Part shown: positions 52,287-57,038 of the stretch, one piece after another | Position numbering within the stretch: position 1 is the first letter of the stretch | Layout: every line of letters begins with the position of its first letter | DNA from: Pirellulales bacterium | GTDB taxonomy: Bacteria; Planctomycetota; Planctomycetia; Pirellulales; DATAWG01 | Length of the DNA stretch: 57,038 nucleotides | NCBI GenBank assembly: GCA_035939775.1 | Contig: DASZFO010000192.1 | Coordinates: 1 to 57,038 of the forward strand | Direction of reading: 5' to 3' | Made by a program: the position numbers and the translations under genes | Notes under the pieces: generated by a model | Told to the model about the DNA's origin: nothing | The model's input: only the letters and a program-made list of their open reading frames with translations | The model's database searches: none

Positions 52287-54329
52287 CTACTGGAACTTGA
52301 GGTGTTCTTGCGCTCTGCCGGCCTGATAGGCGGCTGAGGTCGCGGTGAAACGGTCGGCGAGCGAGCCGACGATCGTCAGCGGACGCGGCGCGACTAGACC
52401 GAGGGCTTCCGGCACGTCGCAAATGCGCAGCACGTTCAGGAATTGCGGCGCCGTCGAGTCCATGTGCGTGGTCGGGGGAGACACGAGCGTCACGCGGGCG
52501 ATTTCGGGCGTCCAGATCGCGGCATACGCGGCAATCAGCCCGGCCGCCCCCTTTCCGGCGACCTCAACCGCTGCCGGGCGGGCGGATTGTTCCGACCGAG
52601 ATCGGCTCGATAGGTACTTGGCCGCAGCCGCTACATCCCAAACCCGGCCCGTGTCAACCGTTCGCCCCAAGAGCGCATGAGATCGTTCGACGTAGTTGGG
52701 CGGATTCTTTCGCGTCCATCTCGTGGCGCCAATCCCGCGTGGCTCGCAATAAACGACGGCCTGGTCCGCCGCTGCGATCTTCGTGCTCCAGTCGGGCGTG
52801 GTGCCGGCTTCGTCGGCGTTGAGCACGACCAGCAGCACGCTACTTGCCCCCTTGGAAATGGTCTTCTCCGCATAACGGAGCCGAAACTCGATTCCTTGCT
52901 CGGATTGCATCCGCTCTGTCAGCTTGTCGATATCCGCTAGTCGCCTTGCCGCGGGAATGGTGTCCGGGAAATAGCCGAAACTGACTCGCCGAAGCTCGTC
53001 AACGAGTCCTCGCTTCCAATCGTCCAGTTTTCCCGGCTCGGGAGCCGGGACTTTCGCGATCGGCACAAATTGTTCGTCGATCGTCTTGTTGATCGAGTCG
53101 CTCGGCAGGTCTGCGTCAGCGGGGAATACGCGCAGCCGCTCTGGAGCAATGGGGTATGATCCCGGATCATTTCCCTCGCTGACCAGATCGACTTCGGTGT
53201 CGAGCACCGGTCGTGCATCGCCCTTCAATTGCGCGTTGATGAATCGGAACGAAGCCTGACGGATGTCCCTGCGATAAGCATGCTCGCCAACGCTGACCAC
53301 GGCGTCCACTTGATCGCTCGCTCCGTAGAGGCTGTAGAGCCGCTTCAATCGGTTGATGACCCGTTCATTCGCGTCCATCGGGAAGTACACGTCGTGGTCG
53401 CTGTTCACGAACAGCAAGGCTCGCGGCGCGATCAGCCCCGCGATCCGCGTCCACGGCCACTGGAACGTGTTGTGGATGAACATGCAGTCGCAGTGGCGAT
53501 TGATTGTGCGATTCGGCACGTACGATTCAAGATCGGCCATGCCGCTAACTGGCACAGCCACCTTGATGCGTTCGTCGAGGGCCGCGATCCAGAATGTAGC
53601 CGCGCCGCCCCCGCTGATGCCAGTGACTGCGATCCGTTGCGGATCGACATCGGGCCGGCCGATCAAGTAATCGACGCCGCGCACCCCGTTCCAAGCCTCG
53701 ACGCCGGCCGGCGTATAGCCCCGCGAGTGCCACCACCAACGTTCCAGGCTATATGTGCCATGATGGAACGAGGCGATCTCTCCCAGCTCGACCGTATCGA
53801 CCACGAGACAGATATAGCCATGCCGGGCGAACCAGATGCCATGCGACTGATAGGCAACCTTGTTTCCATTGCGCCCGCGACCGGAGTGGCCGCACACGTA
53901 GAGGATGGCAGGCAGTTTTTTCCCCGGCTCGACGACCGACGGACGGTAAAGATTGCCGGTGACATAAAGCCGCGGCCGGCTCTGATAATGGAGCATTTCG
54001 ACGACATAGCCGTCGCCCTTGAAGGCGCCCGTGATTTTGGCGTCTAGTGGCGTTTTTTCGGGCAGCGGTGAAAGCCCGAGCATATACGCATATTCCTTGG
54101 CGTGTTGCGGCCGCTTGGCTTCCCAATCGGCGAGCGACGTGGTGTCGTCAGAAAGCCGAGCGGAGATCTTTTCGGTCTCTTGCCTGAGATACTCCTGTAT
54201 CATCGCGTCGCCGGGCGAGTCGCGGTCCGGCGCGCCGAACGATTGGGCGTGAACCGGAGTGGCCGACGCTTCCAATCCTCCGATCAAGATGGCGAGCTGC
54301 AGAATCAACAAACGCGGCCGGCTTTTCAT
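52287..54329 (-). CDS. Large exported alpha/beta hydrolase (acetylxylan-esterase-like, two-part)
   Basis: 680 residues from the ATG at 54329; a signal peptide ends near TPVHA. The first half is an alpha/beta hydrolase of the acetylxylan esterase/dienelactone-hydrolase type: LPAILYVCGHSGRGRNG (oxyanion region), GITVTGISGGGAATFW-like nucleophile elbow (GISGGG), the DHDVYFPMD acid region and VGEHAYRRD with a histidine. The second half (about 420-680) resembles the C-terminal part of the same family, with VAGKGAAGLIAAYAA in place of a nucleophile elbow and VAPRPLTIVG near the end, so it may be a degenerate duplicate. It is likely to act on acetylated polysaccharide outside the cytoplasm. Confidence 0.8.
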   Translation of the reverse strand: MKSRPRLLILQLAILIGGLEASATPVHAQSFGAPDRDSPGDAMIQEYLRQETEKISARLSDDTTSLADWEAKRPQHAKEYAYMLGLSPLPEKTPLDAKITGAFKGDGYVVEMLHYQSRPRLYVTGNLYRPSVVEPGKKLPAILYVCGHSGRGRNGNKVAYQSHGIWFARHGYICLVVDTVELGEIASFHHGTYSLERWWWHSRGYTPAGVEAWNGVRGVDYLIGRPDVDPQRIAVTGISGGGAATFWIAALDERIKVAVPVSGMADLESYVPNRTINRHCDCMFIHNTFQWPWTRIAGLIAPRALLFVNSDHDVYFPMDANERVINRLKRLYSLYGASDQVDAVVSVGEHAYRRDIRQASFRFINAQLKGDARPVLDTEVDLVSEGNDPGSYPIAPERLRVFPADADLPSDSINKTIDEQFVPIAKVPAPEPGKLDDWKRGLVDELRRVSFGYFPDTIPAARRLADIDKLTERMQSEQGIEFRLRYAEKTISKGASSVLLVVLNADEAGTTPDWSTKIAAADQAVVYCEPRGIGATRWTRKNPPNYVERSHALLGRTVDTGRVWDVAAAAKYLSSRSRSEQSARPAAVEVAGKGAAGLIAAYAAIWTPEIARVTLVSPPTTHMDSTAPQFLNVLRICDVPEALGLVAPRPLTIVGSLADRFTATSAAYQAGRAQEHLKFQ

Positions 54330-54582
54330 GGAAACGTCTCTGAGGAGATTACATATCAGAAGGCGACGCTTTGCCAGCCACGATGGTCGCAACAGCGAAC
54401 AGCATTGACAGGCTAAAGCGAAAACGAGCGGCGCGAGGCCTTCGGCGGGTCAGCTTTGGGGCGCTCGTCTGGCACGACCCATTATCCGCAACCGCAGCCG
54501 GCCGGAGCAAGGCTGCCGAAGCCGGTGTTTACGGCGCTGGCTGATCGGGGGGTGAAGAACTGCACAGGTCTATTTTCTGCTT

Positions 54583-55158
54583 CTATCGTAGCCAATTCAC
54601 CATCCGCTCGCCCTTCATATTGTAATGGAGTTCGACTAGCCGCCCGTTGAAGTCAACTTGGACAAGGAACAACGGGCTTCGATTCTCCAACACCGGCGTA
54701 ATCGAGATGATCGTCCCGATCTGATCTCGCTGGGCGTTCTTTGCGATGTCGAGCAACGAAGCGTGGCTCAGGGCCAGCAGAGTCAACTGTTCGGAGGCCC
54801 GAGAAACGTGCGCCACGTCCTTGAAGCTTTCGACCTCAGGAGTCCATTTTTCGGCCAGAGGACTGCCGGCCAATTCGTTCAACACATTTTTTTCCGCGGG
54901 AGTGGCCAGCCCTTTTTCCGCCGTATCTACGGACAGCGAGAGCTTTCCATCCTCGATCTCGAATTTCGCGGATAATGCTGCCGTGGGGGCCTTAGCCGCT
55001 TGCTCGATGCCCTCGGCCAAAGTGTGCTTGATTCCGGCCAGCGCATGGTGCAACTGCTGGTCCTCGTCGGCAGCGAAGCCGCGCCCGGCGCCCTGACCAA
55101 GAATACCAACCACTACGATCGACGCCATGAAAATGATTGCAAAGTTCCTTGACGTCAT
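54583..55158 (-). CDS. Exported hypothetical protein
   Basis: 191 residues from the ATG at 55158 (55173 is possible). A signal peptide (NFAIIFMASIVVVGILGQG, cut near GFA) and a hydrophilic mature domain rich in Lys/Glu/Ala, with a final segment LFLVQVDFNGRLVELHYNMKG that looks like beta strands. I recognise no family. The phrase GAGACGTTCC before the ATG resembles the leader of the hydrolase gene downstream (GAGACGTTTCC), which may be chance. Confidence 0.55.
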   Translation of the reverse strand: MTSRNFAIIFMASIVVVGILGQGAGRGFAADEDQQLHHALAGIKHTLAEGIEQAAKAPTAALSAKFEIEDGKLSLSVDTAEKGLATPAEKNVLNELAGSPLAEKWTPEVESFKDVAHVSRASEQLTLLALSHASLLDIAKNAQRDQIGTIISITPVLENRSPLFLVQVDFNGRLVELHYNMKGERMVNWLR

Positions 55159-55496
55159 CGGAACGTCTCGCATTTTTCGGATTGACGATGATCGGTAGAA
55201 ACGTAGTTGCCGACGGCGCAAGTTCGTCCAAGAAGTGACGCGGCCAACCGTGCGGCTTTCGGTCGGCCAGCAGTACTTAGACGGACTCGCGCCACTTAAG
55301 TTCCCGTCGAAGTGCATGGATCGCGGTCTTCGATCCCCCGCCGATCCGCGCCGGCGAAGTGTGTGAGACGGGGCCGCCGCCGTTAATGGCGCGAGCGGCG
55401 CGCTGCAGAAGCAATCGAATTCCGAGGTCGGATCGGCCGGATTGCAACCGGACTTTTGGCGAATTCGGCTATGAGAAACCGAGCACGCCGGCCGTA
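55159..55496. other. Intergenic region (338 bp)
   Basis: Between the start of the exported hypothetical and the end of the lipoprotein gene, both on the minus strand. I see no gene, repeat or terminator hairpin in it. Confidence 0.4.
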
Positions 55497-56129
55497 TTAC
55501 GGAATCGCGACGCCGACCGAGACGCCCGGGCGACGGTAGTAGCCGCCGTAGTACGGATATGGCCGGTAATAGCGCGGGCCCCAGTAGGGATCGTAATAGG
55601 GATCCGCCACGATGACCGGCGGCGGGGCCTGTTGCACGATGACCGGCTGTGGCGCCGGCGGCTGATGAGCTGGGTTCTGCATCGCTTGGATCACGCGGCT
55701 GCTCACCCCGTTTTGGGTGAGGTAGGTGATGTCGGCCGTGTTGAGCGGGCGGACGACGCCGTTGTTGTTGATATGACTGACGATCACCTGCTCGTCGACG
55801 CCGGCCCTGGTCATCGCGATCGCGTCTTCAATCGACACACCGCCAGCACCCACCGGATGCCCGAGCCGGGCCTCGATCAGCGCCCGATTGCGAGCTTCGC
55901 TCTCGTCGATCTTGTTGCCGACCACAGCGCCCGTGAGCGCGCCGGCCCCGGCGCCGATCACCGCTCCGGCGGCCGTACTATGCAGTTGATGCCCGACGAT
56001 GCCGCCCAGCACAGCGCCGGTGGCGCCGCCGAACAGTGCCCCCTGGTCGGCGTTGGAAGTTGATTGGCAACCGGTTGCCAGCAAAGCCAAGAATCCTAGC
56101 GTTGAGGAGACCGCGAGCGAGCGAGCCAT
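55497..56129 (-). CDS. Glycine-zipper lipoprotein
   Basis: 210 residues from the ATG at 56129. Lipobox LLATGC gives lipidated Cys21. Residues about 30-75 form a glycine zipper (GALFGGATGAVLGGIVGH and AAGAVIGAGAGALTGAVVG) that can pack into or span a membrane. A middle part with SIEDAIAMTRAGVDEQVIVSH resembles a short repeated helix-turn unit seen in planctomycete exported proteins, and the C-terminus is Pro/Tyr-rich (YYDPYWGPRYYRPYPYYGG). Probably an outer-membrane lipoprotein with a structural role. Confidence 0.85.
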   Translation of the reverse strand: MARSLAVSSTLGFLALLATGCQSTSNADQGALFGGATGAVLGGIVGHQLHSTAAGAVIGAGAGALTGAVVGNKIDESEARNRALIEARLGHPVGAGGVSIEDAIAMTRAGVDEQVIVSHINNNGVVRPLNTADITYLTQNGVSSRVIQAMQNPAHQPPAPQPVIVQQAPPPVIVADPYYDPYWGPRYYRPYPYYGGYYRRPGVSVGVAIP

Positions 56130-56461
56130 AAGATGAATCCTTTCCTCAATTCCGCGTCTCGAATCCGTCCGACACCCGCCCGGCGCCAAGAGCCTATCCG
56201 AGCATGGCGTTTCCTTCTCTCATTATCGGTTCAGAGGGTCAAGAGAGATTGATCCTGTTGCAAGATTGAGAGAAACTGCGCAAGACACGCAAGCTGGCGC
56301 GAATTTGACGGGGGAAGCGAGATCGAAAGGAAGGCTGGCCACTCGCTGTCGAGATTGCGTTTTGGGTTCGTGGCGGACGCTGCTTACGTCCGCGCCGACG
56401 CTAGCAGCGTCGGCCACGATGGTGCAAATCACCAGTCGCTTCAAGACTTGCTCGGCGCAGA
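56130..56461. other. Intergenic region (332 bp) with one inverted repeat
   Basis: Lies between the lipoprotein start and the end of the next minus-strand gene. It contains the inverted repeat at 56370-56417 and, I presume, the lipoprotein promoter. No gene is supported. Confidence 0.45.
56370..56417. repeat. Inverted repeat GTGGCGGACGCTGC...GCAGCGTCGGCCAC
   Basis: 14-bp arms (56370-56383 and 56404-56417) with one mismatch; between them lies a second, partly complementary GACGTCCG/CGCCGACG-like stretch. A further palindromic family of the dispersed type, found after the 3' end of the last gene. Confidence 0.6.
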
Positions 56462-57037
56462 TTATTTGGCCGCGCGCGGCTGGAGATTGGCCGTCCGCCA
56501 ATCGCTCCATTTCTTGAACGCCTCGGCCCGCTCCGTGTCGCTGCGGAAGCCGAAGTTGGCGACTTGATAGAGCAACTGATCGTTCGGTGGAACGCGCGTG
56601 AATCCATAGCCCTTTGGATCCTGTCCCGCCAGCCGCAGGCCGACATACAATGCTACGTCGCGCAGTTGCGTCGAGTAGCGGACGCCGTTGACGTCGATCT
56701 GCGCGCAGAGATCAGTCGCCTGCATGAACGGTTCAATGAGCGGCAAGTGCTCCTTGCCGCCAAACTTCGAGATGGCCAACAGGGCGAGCGGCTTCACCTG
56801 CGGGACGGCGCCCGGCTGCTGAAGCAACCTAATCGCCGGATCCAAGCCTTCCTTCAAGTTGAACCGCATCGCCAGATATAGATTTTGATAGACGAGCGTC
56901 TGACTCGCGTCGCGGGCGATCCAAGTTCCAAGAATCTTCTTGAGCAGTTCGGATTGCTGGCCCGCGACAATCGCTGACTGAAACGGTTGGTAATACGGCA
57001 AGTTGCCCAACTGCAACGCGAAGTCATCGGCAAGATT
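56462..57037 (-). CDS. Exported or HEAT-like protein, C-terminal part (incomplete at the right edge)
   Basis: The frame is open to the right edge, so the true start lies outside the window; 191 codons and the stop are visible. The segment has helical repeats of the HEAT/armadillo type (AIRLLQQPGAVPQVKPLALLAISKFGG and LRDVALYVGLRLAGQDPKGYG), and ends in EAFKKWSDWRTANLQ. This pattern, a HEAT-like series closed by FRSDTERAEAFKKW, is common in planctomycete proteins of unknown function. I cannot name the product. Confidence 0.6.
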   Translation of the reverse strand, partial: NLADDFALQLGNLPYYQPFQSAIVAGQQSELLKKILGTWIARDASQTLVYQNLYLAMRFNLKEGLDPAIRLLQQPGAVPQVKPLALLAISKFGGKEHLPLIEPFMQATDLCAQIDVNGVRYSTQLRDVALYVGLRLAGQDPKGYGFTRVPPNDQLLYQVANFGFRSDTERAEAFKKWSDWRTANLQPRAAK

Positions 57038-57038
57038 G

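Noticed and set aside
1-57038. tRNA, rRNA, integrase, transposase, phage genes or an origin of replication
   Set aside because: No sequence resembling any of these was found on reading both strands; a tRNA scan would be needed to exclude weak cases.

Overview
The window is about 57 kb of GC-rich chromosome from a planctomycete, probably in or near the Pirellulales (inference). The marks are all visible in the sequence: a DUF1559 pseudopilin with an H-X9-DG tail, a PEP-CTERM protein, a LEPR-XLL-like start, N-termini with the SLRSLMIF motif, a small protein with NPYEPP, twin-arginine Gfo/Idh/MocA oxidoreductases, exported HEAT and LRR proteins, and many palindromic repeats between genes. I see no rRNA, tRNA, transposase, integrase or CRISPR array.

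Layout. 1-5.4 kb: the end of an outer-membrane beta-barrel gene with a clear terminator, a ribose-type sugar ABC operon (binding lipoprotein, ATPase, permease) on the minus strand, and a small Ser/Thr kinase. 5.5-14.3 kb: a glycolate oxidase operon glcDEF (minus), a ThuA-like protein, an FHA-GAF-class III cyclase, and the ABC-F translation factor EttA. 14.8-27.1 kb: a 3198-residue autotransporter-repeat/PEP-CTERM protein whose stop codon overlaps the start of a secreted polysaccharide lyase/alpha-galactosidase fusion. 27.2-38.6 kb: an esterase, two paralogous LRR membrane proteins, a DUF1559 protein, a Gfo/Idh/MocA plus HEAT pair, a divergent diadenylate-cyclase-like (DAC) protein, and a TIG/beta-repeat exported protein that seems to carry a frameshift at a (GA)4 tract.

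38.8-48.1 kb: a nearly complete reductive pyrimidine degradation locus. A fungal-type cytosine deaminase makes uracil. A dihydropyrimidine dehydrogenase that has only the catalytic PreA domain, dihydropyrimidinase and nitrilase-type beta-ureidopropionase would convert uracil to beta-alanine. An AGXT2-like aminotransferase and an MmsA dehydrogenase would take that to acetyl-CoA, and an NCS1 permease imports the base. The genes alternate in strand, and both divergent gaps inside the locus hold near-identical copies of a ~119-bp nested palindrome. A third, diverged copy lies in front of ettA.

48-57 kb: an HI0933-type flavoprotein, an RluA-family pseudouridine synthase, a small membrane protein, a second Gfo/Idh/MocA protein, a large two-part hydrolase, an exported hypothetical, a glycine-zipper lipoprotein and the end of another gene.

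The most interesting items are the DAC-like protein with an altered RHR motif, the pyrimidine locus with its fungal-type deaminase and no visible electron-transfer partner, the palindrome family with diverging but still paired arms, and the frameshift site.
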